Positions 9,620-18,586 of a DNA stretch of 64,000 bases are shown here, piece by piece. The stretch spans positions 26,716 through 90,715 of the forward strand of contig JAFYWF010000120.1 in NCBI GenBank assembly GCA_017558145.1, written 5' to 3'. Position numbers and translations under genes: made by a program. Source of the DNA: Lachnospiraceae bacterium. Its GTDB lineage: Bacteria > Bacillota > Clostridia > Lachnospirales > Lachnospiraceae. The notes under the pieces are model-generated. The model was not told the DNA's origin. It ran no database searches and saw only the letters and a program-made list of their open reading frames with translations. Position 1 is the first letter of the stretch; each line of letters begins with the position of its first letter.

Positions 9620-11386
9620 ATGCGGAAAGAGGAAAAAACATATGAGAGCAAAGAATTATTACAACGATTTTCTCCTTATTTTAAGAATTATAAATTTGTT
9701 TTGTTTATGGATTTGTTTTGTGCAGCGCTTACTACTCTTTGTGAACTGATTTTACCATTGATTATGCGTTACATTACGAATGAGGGAATATCCAATTTGG
9801 CAGCGCTTTCGGTAAACACCATTGTAAGATTGGGAATTTTGTATTTGTTGCTTCGAATCATTGAATGTGCGGCAGGTTATTATATGGCTGATATGGGGCA
9901 TGTGATGGGTGCTTCCATAGAAACAGATATGAGAAGGGATGCTTATTGTCATTTACAGAAGCTTTCTGATACTTATTATAACAACACAAAAGTGGGACAG
10001 ATTATGGGTCGCATTACCAATGATTTATTTGATGTAACGGAGTTTGCACACCATTGTCCGGAAGAATTTTTTATTGCAGGAATCAAAATTGTGGTTTCTT
10101 TTATTATTTTGACAAAAGTAAACGTGGGATTGACTGTGATAATTTTTTTGATTCTGCCATTAATGTTTTTTGTTTGCATGAAATTGAATTTTAGAATGAA
10201 AAGTGTATTTCGAAAACAAAGAAGTCATATTGGAGAATTAAATGCCAGAATTGAAGATAGTTTATTGGGACATAAGGTAGTAAAGGCTTTTGCCAATGAA
10301 GATGTGGAAAAAGCAAAATTCGAGGTAGACAATTCAAAATTTTTGGATATCAAAAGAGTTTCATATCGCTATATGTCACAGTTTCAAATTGGTGTAAAAG
10401 TCTTTGACGGATTAATGTATTTAAGTGTGTTGGTAGCCGGTGGTGTTTTCATGGTAAAAGAAATGATATCACCGGGAGATTTGGTAGCTTATATGTTATA
10501 TGTGACGACCTTGATTGCTACCATTCGAAGAATTATTGAATTTGCAGAACAGTTTCAAAGAGGTATGACGGGAATTGAAAGATTTTTACAGATTATGGAT
10601 GCTGATATTGAGATTTTTGATGAACCGGATGCCAAAGAAATGGAAAATCCCAAAGGAAATATTGTATTTGAGAATGTTGAATTTGAATATCCGGACGATC
10701 ATAACCAAGTTTTCCATAGCTTGAATTTGGAAATCAAAGCAGGAGAAAAGGTTGCGATTGTAGGTCCCAGTGGTGGGGGAAAAACGACTCTTTGTAATTT
10801 GATTCCAAGATTTTATGATGTGACGAAGGGAAATATTTATATCGATGGAGAAAATATAAAGAAGTTTACTTTAAAAAGTCTTCGTCAGAACATTGGAATG
10901 GTACAACAAGATGTATATTTATTTTCCGGCACCATTTATGAGAATATTGCTTACGGAAAACAGGGAGCAACCAAAGAGGAAGTAATGGCTGCAGCACAAC
11001 AGGCAGGAGCTCATGAATTTATTGAAAAATTAAAGGATGGATATGATACCTATGTAGGAGAGCGAGGAGTAAAATTATCCGGGGGACAAAAGCAGCGTAT
11101 TAGTATTGCCAGAGTGTTTTTGAAAAACCCACCTATGATTATTTTAGATGAGGCAACTTCTGCTTTGGATAACGAAAGTGAATTTGCTGTAGCCAAATCT
11201 TTAGCAAAATTGTCAGAGGGGCGAACGACTTTAACTATTGCTCATAGATTAAGCAGTATTAAAAATTCAGATCGTATATTAGTATTAACGGAAGAAGGAA
11301 TTGTAGAAGAAGGAAATCATGAAAGTTTATTGGAATTAAAGGGGATTTATCATCATTTCTATATGACAGCCAATGCTTTGAAATAA
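9620..11386 (+). CDS. ABC exporter half-transporter (permease plus ATPase)
   Basis: A 588-residue fused exporter: an N-terminal six-helix membrane domain (about residues 20-310) and a C-terminal ATPase with Walker A GPSGGGKTT (about 381-389), signature LSGGQKQR (about 486-493) and Walker B IILDEATSALD (about 507-517). The closest families are MsbA/LmrA/BmrA-type multidrug or lipid exporters. It is encoded alone, so it probably works as a homodimer; the substrate is unknown. The start is supported by AAGGAGGG directly upstream. A weak CodY-like palindrome lies about 30 bases before the start. Confidence 0.93.
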   Translation: MRKEEKTYESKELLQRFSPYFKNYKFVLFMDLFCAALTTLCELILPLIMRYITNEGISNLAALSVNTIVRLGILYLLLRIIECAAGYYMADMGHVMGASIETDMRRDAYCHLQKLSDTYYNNTKVGQIMGRITNDLFDVTEFAHHCPEEFFIAGIKIVVSFIILTKVNVGLTVIIFLILPLMFFVCMKLNFRMKSVFRKQRSHIGELNARIEDSLLGHKVVKAFANEDVEKAKFEVDNSKFLDIKRVSYRYMSQFQIGVKVFDGLMYLSVLVAGGVFMVKEMISPGDLVAYMLYVTTLIATIRRIIEFAEQFQRGMTGIERFLQIMDADIEIFDEPDAKEMENPKGNIVFENVEFEYPDDHNQVFHSLNLEIKAGEKVAIVGPSGGGKTTLCNLIPRFYDVTKGNIYIDGENIKKFTLKSLRQNIGMVQQDVYLFSGTIYENIAYGKQGATKEEVMAAAQQAGAHEFIEKLKDGYDTYVGERGVKLSGGQKQRISIARVFLKNPPMIILDEATSALDNESEFAVAKSLAKLSEGRTTLTIAHRLSSIKNSDRILVLTEEGIVEEGNHESLLELKGIYHHFYMTANALK

Positions 11387-11423
11387 AATATTGTGAAAAG
11401 TCTTTATAAAATATATGAGAATA

Positions 11424-11452
11424 GACCTATATAACGCAAAATGGTGTATAAT
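11424..11452 (+). promoter_or_regulatory. Candidate sigma-A promoter for the beta-CASP gene
   Basis: A perfect TATAAT at 11447-11452, preceded by TG, lies 51 bases before the beta-CASP start. No good -35 hexamer is seen at 17 bp (GACCTA), so this depends on the -10 box. Confidence 0.5.
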
Positions 11453-11502
11453 AGAGTTAAGAATAACATATACACATAGCAACCATCTCGGGAGGTGTTT
11501 TT

Positions 11503-13107
11503 ATGGAACTGATGTTTATTGGAGCAACCCATGAGGTTACAGGAAGTTGTCACTATCTGAATGTAGGGAAAAAACATATTTTAGTGGACTATGGAATGGA
11601 GCAAGGTATTAATTATTTTGAAAATGTTGATTTGCCGGTTGATTCTGCCATGATAGATTATGTTTTTCTTACACATGCTCATGTGGACCATTCGGGATAT
11701 TTACCGTTGTTGTACGCAAGAGGATTCCGTGGGCAAATTTATATGACTGAGGCCAGTGCTGATTTGTGTAGTATCATGCTTCGTGATTGTGCACATATTC
11801 AGATGCAGGAAGCTGAGTGGAAAAATAGAAAAGCTCAAAGAAGTGCCAAATTACAGGTTACAGAACCATTGTATAATATGGAAGATGCAGATGGTACTAT
11901 TAAACGTATTATACCTTGTCCTTACGATAAAGAGATTGAGGTAGATGAAAATATTAGAATTCGTTTTACCGATATTGGACATTTGTTAGGATCCTCCAGC
12001 ATTGAAGTATGGTTGACAGAAGATGGAATTACAAAAAAACTTGTATTTTCCGGTGACATAGGTAATATAAATCAGCCATTAATTAAGGATCCGGCTCTTA
12101 CCGAAGAAGCAGATTATGTGATTATGGAGTCTACCTACGGAGATCGTTATCACTCTGTGGAACGACCTGATTATGTAAAAGAATTGTCATTGATTATACA
12201 AGACACCTTTGATAAAGGTGGAAATGTAGTGATTCCTTCTTTTGCAGTAGGAAGAACCCAGGAAATGTTGTATTTTTTACGACAGATTAAAGAAAAAAAT
12301 CTAATCCAAGGATATCAAGGATTTGAGGTTTTTGTAGATAGTCCTTTGGCTGTAGAAGCTACGGGAATTTTTCATCACAATGTATATTCCTGTTATGATG
12401 AAGAAGCCATGGAATTGGTACAAAAGGGGATTAATCCTATTGCTTTTCCGGGGCTGCGATTGTCTATTACCAGCGATGAATCTAAAGCAATAAACTTTGA
12501 TGACAAACCTAAAGTGATTATTTCAGCATCGGGAATGTGTGAGGCAGGACGTATTCGCCACCATTTAAAACACAATTTATGGCGTCCGGAATGTACGGTA
12601 TTGTTTGTAGGTTACCAGGCAGTTGGTACCTTGGGAAGAATGCTGGTAGATGGTGTGGAAGAAGTAAGATTATTCGGAGAAACGATTGAGGTTAGGGCTA
12701 ATATTACCAGATTAGCAGGAATCAGTGGTCATGCAGATAAAGGTGGTCTGTTAAAATGGGTGCAGGGATTTCAACGAAAACCACAGAAGGTATTTGTGGT
12801 ACACGGTGAAGATTTGGTATGTGAATCGTTTACGAAATGCCTCAAGCAGGAATATGGTATCGATGCGTATGCTCCCTATAGTGGAACCAGGTTTGATTTG
12901 ATTGCCGGAAGATTTATTGTAGAGGAAGTGGCACGACCTGTAGAAAAGAAACCAAAGGCAAAACATGCTTCCGATGTATTCTCAAGATTATTGGCAGCCG
13001 GACAGCGTTTATTGGTTGTCATTGGAAAGAATGAAGGCGGAGCCAACAAGGATTTGGCAAAATTTGCAGATCAGATTAATTCCCTTTGTGATAAATGGGA
13101 AAGATAA
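11503..13107 (+). CDS. MBL-fold beta-CASP nuclease-like protein
   Basis: A 534-residue metallo-beta-lactamase-fold protein with the zinc motif THAHVDHSG (H58, H60, D62, H63), further metal-ligand motifs (DIGHLLGSS, FSGDIG), and a beta-CASP insert ending in ISASGMCEAGRIRHHLKH. A late GISGHADKGGLLKW and VVHGE complete the RNA-specificity (RMMBL) region. This order matches the bacterial relatives of CPSF-73 that process RNA. The last roughly 80 residues carry a family-unusual basic tail. GGGAGGTG just before the ATG fixes the start. RNA cleavage is the family function; the actual target is unknown. Confidence 0.92.
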   Translation: MELMFIGATHEVTGSCHYLNVGKKHILVDYGMEQGINYFENVDLPVDSAMIDYVFLTHAHVDHSGYLPLLYARGFRGQIYMTEASADLCSIMLRDCAHIQMQEAEWKNRKAQRSAKLQVTEPLYNMEDADGTIKRIIPCPYDKEIEVDENIRIRFTDIGHLLGSSSIEVWLTEDGITKKLVFSGDIGNINQPLIKDPALTEEADYVIMESTYGDRYHSVERPDYVKELSLIIQDTFDKGGNVVIPSFAVGRTQEMLYFLRQIKEKNLIQGYQGFEVFVDSPLAVEATGIFHHNVYSCYDEEAMELVQKGINPIAFPGLRLSITSDESKAINFDDKPKVIISASGMCEAGRIRHHLKHNLWRPECTVLFVGYQAVGTLGRMLVDGVEEVRLFGETIEVRANITRLAGISGHADKGGLLKWVQGFQRKPQKVFVVHGEDLVCESFTKCLKQEYGIDAYAPYSGTRFDLIAGRFIVEEVARPVEKKPKAKHASDVFSRLLAAGQRLLVVIGKNEGGANKDLAKFADQINSLCDKWER

Positions 13108-13209
13108 GGTTAAGATAAAGTTAGGAAGATAAAAATATATTATCGTAATTGGGAAACCAAGAATTGATAGTGTAAGGAAAATAAGAAACAAGAGGAGAAC
13201 AATCAAAAG

Positions 13210-14058
13210 ATGAGTTTAGCAGATCAGATTTTTATTAATATGTGCAAAGATATTTTAGAAAATGGCACTAGTACCGAAGGTGAAAAGGTAAGACCGAAAT
13301 GGCCGGATGGCACCCCTGCCTATACGATAAAAAAATTTGGTGTGGTAAACCGTTATGACTTAAGAGAAGAGTTTCCATTGTTAACCCTTCGGCGGACAGC
13401 ATTAAAATCTGCCACAGATGAAATGCTTTGGATTTGGCAACAGAAATCTAATAATATTAATGATTTAAATAGTCATATTTGGGATGAATGGGCAGATCCG
13501 GACGGATCCATCGGAAAAGCGTATGGCTATCAAATGGGAGTGAAGCATCAGTACAAAGAGGGAATGATGGATCAGGTTGACAGAGTGATTTATGATTTGA
13601 AGAATAATCCATTCAGTCGACGTATTATGACAAATATTTATGTTCATCAGGATTTGCATGAGATGAATTTATACCCTTGTGCTTATAGCATGACCTTTAA
13701 CGTGACTCAGAGAAAAGGAGAAGATAAATTAACTTTAAATGCAATTTTGAACCAACGTTCTCAGGATATTTTAGCAGCTAATAACTGGAATGTAGTTCAG
13801 TATTCTGTGTTGGTGCATATGTTGGCTCAGGTATGTGATATGAATGTGGGAGAATTAGTACATGTAATTGCGGATGCCCATATTTATGACAGACATATTC
13901 CAATTATTGAAGAGTTGATTACCAGACCTACCTATGATGCACCAAAGTTCACTTTAAATCCGGAGATTAAAGATTTTTATCAATTTACACGTCATGATGT
14001 ATCTGTAGAAAATTATGTTACAGGTGAACAGGTGAAAGATATTCCGATTGCAATTTAG
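13210..14058 (+). CDS. thyA: Thymidylate synthase (ThyA, phage phi3T/B. subtilis ThyA type)
   Basis: A 282-residue enzyme converting dUMP to dTMP with methylene-tetrahydrofolate. The catalytic Cys is C157 in LYPCAYSM. Other family marks are RRTALKSATDEMLWIWQ (61-77), IGKAYGYQMG (101-110), NQRSQD (181-186) and DAHIYDRHI (222-230). The context of the active Cys (no following His) and NWNVVQY instead of NPFNIASY resemble the phi3T-like ThyA of Bacillus subtilis rather than the E. coli form. It pairs with the DHFR gene 36 bases downstream, which regenerates the folate it consumes. Confidence 0.96.
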   Translation: MSLADQIFINMCKDILENGTSTEGEKVRPKWPDGTPAYTIKKFGVVNRYDLREEFPLLTLRRTALKSATDEMLWIWQQKSNNINDLNSHIWDEWADPDGSIGKAYGYQMGVKHQYKEGMMDQVDRVIYDLKNNPFSRRIMTNIYVHQDLHEMNLYPCAYSMTFNVTQRKGEDKLTLNAILNQRSQDILAANNWNVVQYSVLVHMLAQVCDMNVGELVHVIADAHIYDRHIPIIEELITRPTYDAPKFTLNPEIKDFYQFTRHDVSVENYVTGEQVKDIPIAI

Positions 14059-14094
14059 AAGTTTAGTGATAAAAGAAAAAGAGGGGAGCTTAAC

Positions 14095-14583
14095 ATGAAC
14101 TTGATTGTTGCCGTAGATGAAAATTGGGCCATTGGGTATAAGAATGAATTGTTGATTCGTATTCCGGCAGATATGAAAATGTTTCGCCAGGAAACGACCG
14201 GAAAGGTGGTTGTGCTGGGAAGAAAGACATTAGAAACCTTTCCTAACGGGCAGCCCTTAAAAAACAGAACCAATATTATTTTATCTACAAAAGCAGACTA
14301 TGAGGTAAAGGATGCCATTGTAGTACATTCTTTGGAAGAACTTTTAGATGAGTTAAAAAATTATTCATCGGAAGATATTTATATTATTGGTGGAGAGACA
14401 GTATATCGTCAATTACTTCCTTACTGTAAAGTAGCTCATGTAACAAAGATTGATAGAAGTTATGAAGCAGATGCGTTCTTTCCAAATTTGGATGCAGATC
14501 CGGCATGGAAAGTCACAGCTGAAAGTGATGAACAGAGTTATTTTGATACCACCTATGCTTTTGTAAAATATGAAAGGGTGTAA
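14095..14583 (+). CDS. folA: Dihydrofolate reductase
   Basis: A 162-residue DHFR of normal length that reduces dihydrofolate to tetrahydrofolate. Visible marks are the N-terminal LIVAVDENWAIGYKNELL, IPADMKMF (with the substrate-binding acidic residue), VVLGRKTLETFP (NADPH site) and IYIIGGETVYRQLLP. GAGGGGAGC lies just before the ATG. It forms a thyA-folA pair, a common arrangement for dTMP synthesis. Confidence 0.97.
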   Translation: MNLIVAVDENWAIGYKNELLIRIPADMKMFRQETTGKVVVLGRKTLETFPNGQPLKNRTNIILSTKADYEVKDAIVVHSLEELLDELKNYSSEDIYIIGGETVYRQLLPYCKVAHVTKIDRSYEADAFFPNLDADPAWKVTAESDEQSYFDTTYAFVKYERV

Positions 14584-14647
14584 TTATCAGAAATAGACAA
14601 AAGCTTGTTATAGCGGGATAAACGTAATAAGAAAGATGAGATTTTGT

Positions 14648-14670
14648 GTCCGTCCATTTTATGGGCGGAC
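14648..14670 (+). promoter_or_regulatory. Hairpin between folA and the GH2 gene
   Basis: A 9-bp stem with one G-T pair (GTCCGTCCA with TGGGCGGAC) and a 5-base loop lies 24 bases before the GH2 start. It has no T-run, so it is not a standard terminator. It may affect translation or mRNA stability. Confidence 0.35.
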
Positions 14671-14694
14671 ATTGGTTTAGGTGGGTGATAAAGA

Positions 14695-17235
14695 ATGAAA
14701 AACAGATATTACTTAAATAATGATTGGAAATTCTGCAAGGAATACAATGATGAAATGATAAAAAAGGAGTATCAGGACAGTCATATGCAGGAGGTGAGAA
14801 TACCTCATACCTGCAAAGAATTACCTTTTCACTATTTTGATGAAGAAGATTATCAAATGCTATCCGGATATCGAAAATTCATATTAATACCAAAGGAATG
14901 GGAAAAAAAGCAATTATTGTTAACTTTTGAAGGAGTTGCACATGGATGTGAAGTGTTTATCAATGAAATAAAAGCAGGAGAACATTTTTGCGGATATACA
15001 GCATTTACATTAGATATTTCTAAGCTTGTGGTTTACGGAGAAAAAAATCTTATTACGGTAAAAGTAGACAGCAGAGAAGATTTGAATATTCCTCCCTTTG
15101 GAAATGTGATTGATTATATGACCTATGGTGGTATTTATAGGGATGTGTATTTAGAACTGAAAGAAGAAAATTACTTGCAAGAAGTTTTTTTGCATGAAGA
15201 TGTACAAAAGATACAATGTACAATGCAAAAAATAGAAAAAGATCAAAGTAGTAAAATAAAAGTTTTAAGAACAGGGAATGTAATTTTATATACGAAATTA
15301 AAGTTGAAGCATGAGGAAGAGTATTTTATGCTTCGACAAACAGTAAACTTGTTTGAACATCAGGAGGCTTTTTTAGGCGAGTACAAAAATATAGAGCAAA
15401 GAAAAGAATATGTTTTCGAAAAAGCAGTTCCGGTAAATGCAATGGATGCAGAAATTGACTCGGATGGTTATTTTCATCTGCAATGGAAATTAAAGGATGT
15501 TCAGCTTTGGGATGTGCAAAATCCGGTGTTGTATGAAATAAATACGCAACTTTTTAAGGAGGAAACACTTCTAGATGAATCTAAAGTTATTTTTGGATTC
15601 CGAAAAGCAAGATTTCAAAAAAATGGATTTTATTTAAATGATCGCAAAATTCGTATTCGAGGATTAAACAGACACCAAAGCTATCCTTATGTAGGGTATG
15701 CTATGCCCGCTTCTATACAAAGAAATGATGCCGATATCTTAAAAAAAGAATTAGGATTAAATGCGGTACGAACTTCCCACTATCCTCAATCGCAAGATTT
15801 TATTCATAGATGTGATGAATTGGGATTATTGGTATTTACTGAAATTCCAGGATGGCAGTATATAGGTGATGAATCGTGGAAAAATCAGGCAGTCAAGAAT
15901 GTAAAGGATATGGTACTGCAATACCGCAATCATCCATCCATTATTCTTTGGGGTGTGCGAATCAACGAATCTGCGGATGACGATGAATTTTATATAAGAA
16001 CGAACAAAGAAGCTAAAGTATTGGATCCATATCGAGCGACTGGAGGAGTAAGACGGCATAAAAAAAGCAGTTTGTTAGAAGACGTATATACATACAATGA
16101 TTTTGTACATTCGGGAAAAAATGTAGGCTGCGAGCCTAAGAAAAATGTTACTTCTGACACTGAAAAACCATACTTGATTACAGAATACAATGGTCATATG
16201 TATCCTACCAAATCTTTTGATTGGGAAGAACATCGAACAGAACATGCCCTTCGTCATGCCAGAGTTTTGAATGCTGTGGCAGGCGAGGAAGATATTGCAG
16301 GAAGCTTTGGATGGTGTATGGCAGACTATAATACTCACAAAGATTTTGGTAGCGGAGACCGTATTTGCTATCATGGAGTTCTGGATATGTTCAGGAATCC
16401 TAAATTGGCGGCATCTGTCTATGCTTCACAACAAGGGGAACAGCCGATTTTGACGTTGAGTACTTCTATGGATATAGGGGAACATCCTGCCAGTAGTCGT
16501 GGGAAGAATTGGATTTTTACTAATGCAGACAGTGTGAAAATGTATAAAAATAATCGTTTTATAAAGGAATATAAGAAAGAAGATAGTTTTTGTAAGCATT
16601 TGGAACATGGTCCTATTTTATTAGATGATTTTATCGGTGATGGGATAGAAAAAGAGGAAAGATTTTCATCTAAAGTGGCAAAAGAATTAACGAAAGCACT
16701 GAACTCCTTTGCCATCAATGGAATGGGAAATCTACCCTTAAAAACTGTGGTGACAGCTGCTAAAATGATGATTTTTCATGGAATGGATATGGCTGAAATG
16801 GAGATGATTTATACTAAATACGTTGGAGATTGGGGTGGTACCAGTACACAATATCGATTTGAAGCTATAAAGAATGGCAGGACCGTGGCTACAGTAGTTA
16901 AAGAACCAATGAAAAAGATGCAACTAGAAGTGCGTGTAGATCATGTGAATTTATTAGAAACGAAGAGCTATGATGTGGCGGCAGTGCGTTTTCGGATGTT
17001 AGATGAAAATAAGAATCTTCTACATTTTTATAATGAACCGTTGTATTTATCAGTAGAAGGACCGGTAGAAATTATTGGACCTAAGGTAATATCTCTAAAA
17101 GGTGGTATGGGAGGGACTTATATCAAAACTAAGGGAGAAGAGGAAAAAGCAACTTTAATTGTCAGCTCTCAACAAGCAGGAGAAGTCAAAGTTGAATTTG
17201 ATGTAAGCATAGAAAAAACGGAAATGTTATTATAA
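14695..17235 (+). CDS. Glycoside hydrolase family 2 enzyme (beta-galactosidase/beta-glucuronidase-like)
   Basis: An 846-residue GH2 glycosidase: an N-terminal sugar-binding jelly roll (about 20-155), an Ig-like domain (about 155-310), a TIM-barrel catalytic core (about 310-600) and C-terminal beta domains. The probable acid/base is E425 in RINESADDD and the nucleophile E497 in LITEYNG. NRHQSYPYVG and AVRTSHYPQS are conserved core motifs. There is no signal peptide, so the substrate is imported first. No transporter or regulator lies next to it, so the natural sugar cannot be inferred. Start supported by GGGTG upstream. Confidence 0.92.
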   Translation: MKNRYYLNNDWKFCKEYNDEMIKKEYQDSHMQEVRIPHTCKELPFHYFDEEDYQMLSGYRKFILIPKEWEKKQLLLTFEGVAHGCEVFINEIKAGEHFCGYTAFTLDISKLVVYGEKNLITVKVDSREDLNIPPFGNVIDYMTYGGIYRDVYLELKEENYLQEVFLHEDVQKIQCTMQKIEKDQSSKIKVLRTGNVILYTKLKLKHEEEYFMLRQTVNLFEHQEAFLGEYKNIEQRKEYVFEKAVPVNAMDAEIDSDGYFHLQWKLKDVQLWDVQNPVLYEINTQLFKEETLLDESKVIFGFRKARFQKNGFYLNDRKIRIRGLNRHQSYPYVGYAMPASIQRNDADILKKELGLNAVRTSHYPQSQDFIHRCDELGLLVFTEIPGWQYIGDESWKNQAVKNVKDMVLQYRNHPSIILWGVRINESADDDEFYIRTNKEAKVLDPYRATGGVRRHKKSSLLEDVYTYNDFVHSGKNVGCEPKKNVTSDTEKPYLITEYNGHMYPTKSFDWEEHRTEHALRHARVLNAVAGEEDIAGSFGWCMADYNTHKDFGSGDRICYHGVLDMFRNPKLAASVYASQQGEQPILTLSTSMDIGEHPASSRGKNWIFTNADSVKMYKNNRFIKEYKKEDSFCKHLEHGPILLDDFIGDGIEKEERFSSKVAKELTKALNSFAINGMGNLPLKTVVTAAKMMIFHGMDMAEMEMIYTKYVGDWGGTSTQYRFEAIKNGRTVATVVKEPMKKMQLEVRVDHVNLLETKSYDVAAVRFRMLDENKNLLHFYNEPLYLSVEGPVEIIGPKVISLKGGMGGTYIKTKGEEEKATLIVSSQQAGEVKVEFDVSIEKTEMLL

Positions 17236-17280
17236 TAATGAATATTTCATAATCAAAGTAAAACGGGTAATAAGGTAGTT

Positions 17281-17312
17281 AAAAATAGGGCTGGTTTTCG
17301 AACCAGCCCTAT
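17281..17312 (-). terminator. Terminator of the yerC-like gene with a UUCG loop
   Basis: A perfect 12-bp stem (ATAGGGCTGGTT with AACCAGCCCTAT) closes a TTCG tetraloop, an especially stable RNA loop. On the minus strand it is followed by a T-run (17281-17285), which fits the end of the minus-strand gene. On the plus strand there is no T-run, so it stops GH2 transcription less certainly. Confidence 0.88.
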
Positions 17313-17316
17313 CAAA

Positions 17317-17616
17317 CTATTCTTCTGTGTCTTTATTCATTCTGTTAAATACTAATTCATAGCCATCATTACCATAATTTAAGGAACGATTTACACGGCT
17401 GATAGTAGCGGTAGAAGCACCGGTTTTTTCAGCAATTTCCAAATAGGTTTTATGATCCTTTAACATGGATGCTACTTCAAAACGTTGAGAAAGAGAAAGA
17501 AGTTCATTTACAGTACATAAATCTTCAAAGAAACTGTAACATTCACTTCTGTCCTTTAAATGTAAAATTGCATCAAACAAAAAATCTACGGCTTCTGTCT
17601 TAATTTTTTTATTCAC
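17317..17616 (-). CDS. yerC: YerC/YecD family TrpR-like DNA-binding protein
   Basis: A 99-residue small helix-turn-helix protein with the conserved YerC stretch CTVNELLSLSQRFEVASML and the recognition helix region TGASTATISRVNRSLNYG. Members are TrpR-related repressors whose ligand is unknown. I chose the GTG start at 17616 because GGAGGT stands 7 bases before it and the product then matches the usual family length. The longer frame from an ATG at 17670 lacks a ribosome site. It runs opposite to both neighbours. Confidence 0.9.
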   Translation of the reverse strand: MNKKIKTEAVDFLFDAILHLKDRSECYSFFEDLCTVNELLSLSQRFEVASMLKDHKTYLEIAEKTGASTATISRVNRSLNYGNDGYELVFNRMNKDTEE

Positions 17617-17656
17617 TACGGATACCTCCACTTCAATTCTTTGATACACCTCTGTT

Positions 17657-17680
17657 CTAAAGTTTAACATACTAAAGTTT
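17657..17680. repeat. Direct repeats CTAAAGTTT upstream of yerC
   Basis: Two identical 9-bp copies (17657-17665 and 17672-17680) lie 15 bp apart, 41 bases upstream of the chosen yerC start. They may be an operator, for example for autoregulation; no protein can be assigned. Confidence 0.4.
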
Positions 17681-17910
17681 TAAAGTAAAGAAGAAAATGG
17701 ATTCTTTTTTGTATTTTATTACTAATAAAAAAAGATATTTTATCATTAGTTTTGTAAAAAAAGAATGACTTTTTATGTAGTTTTTGATACTATGTATTGT
17801 GAAAAAATAAAGCTATGTTGAAGAAATAAGATGATAGGAAAGAGAAGTTGATATGATGGTATATAGAAAGTCTCTTTGTTATCTTTAGTTAGACGTAAAG
17901 GAAAATGGAA

Positions 17911-18516
17911 ATGGAAAAAGACAGACAGGAAATATTAGATGAATTATTAAATAAATTAGATCAGCTGGCATATGTGAAGCCTGAGGAAATTCCGGGTGTT
18001 GATTTATATATGGATCAAGTTTTAAGTTTTATCAACGATAGAACACGATATCTTACTAGAAATCCGGAAGAAGATAAGATGTTTACTAAAACAATGATTA
18101 ACAATTATGCAAAGACAAAGATACTTCCACCACCAGTGAAGAAAAAATATTCCAAGGATCATATTATGTTACTTTTGTTAATTTACTATTTTAAAGGTGT
18201 CTTATCTGTAAACGATACGGGAGAGCTGCTTGGTAAGATTACAGAAAAGTATTTTGGCAATACGGGAGAAATTGCGTTTCAGGATATTTATGAAGAAGTA
18301 TTTCAGTTAGAAGAAGGGGCAATTGATTTTTTAAAGAGAGATATTGCAGAAAAATTTCATATTGCAGAAGGAACCTTTGAGGGGGCACCGGAAGAGGGCA
18401 GAGAGTTTTTTAAGACATTCGCTTTTATATGTTTACTCAGTTATGATGTGTTTATGAAAAAATTAATGATTGAGAAATTGGTAGATGAATGTTGTAAAAA
18501 AGAAGATAAAGAATAG
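17911..18516 (+). CDS. DUF1836 domain protein
   Basis: A 201-residue protein of the DUF1836 type, found widely in Firmicutes, with unknown function. It has no signal peptide or TM segment. The middle (about 45-150) is helical, and part of the N-terminal half (NNYAKTKILPPPVKKKY) resembles a MerR-like wing preceded by a DNA-binding-type helix. This fits a possible regulator but does not prove it. The ATG at 17911 is preferred over 17905 because the AAAGGA site is 8 bases before the former and only 2 before the latter. Confidence 0.8.
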   Translation: MEKDRQEILDELLNKLDQLAYVKPEEIPGVDLYMDQVLSFINDRTRYLTRNPEEDKMFTKTMINNYAKTKILPPPVKKKYSKDHIMLLLLIYYFKGVLSVNDTGELLGKITEKYFGNTGEIAFQDIYEEVFQLEEGAIDFLKRDIAEKFHIAEGTFEGAPEEGREFFKTFAFICLLSYDVFMKKLMIEKLVDECCKKEDKE

Positions 18517-18534
18517 TACTGAAGAGTAGTAACA

Positions 18535-18562
18535 TTAGCAAAAAAATAGCGTATATTATACT
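18535..18562 (+). promoter_or_regulatory. Possible sigma-A promoter for the solute-binding lipoprotein
   Basis: TTAGCA, a 16-bp spacer and TATACT (18557-18562) lie 25 bases before the ATG at 18587. The hexamers are moderate matches. Confidence 0.45.
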
Positions 18563-18586
18563 ATCAGCAATTTTTAGGAGAATTTT

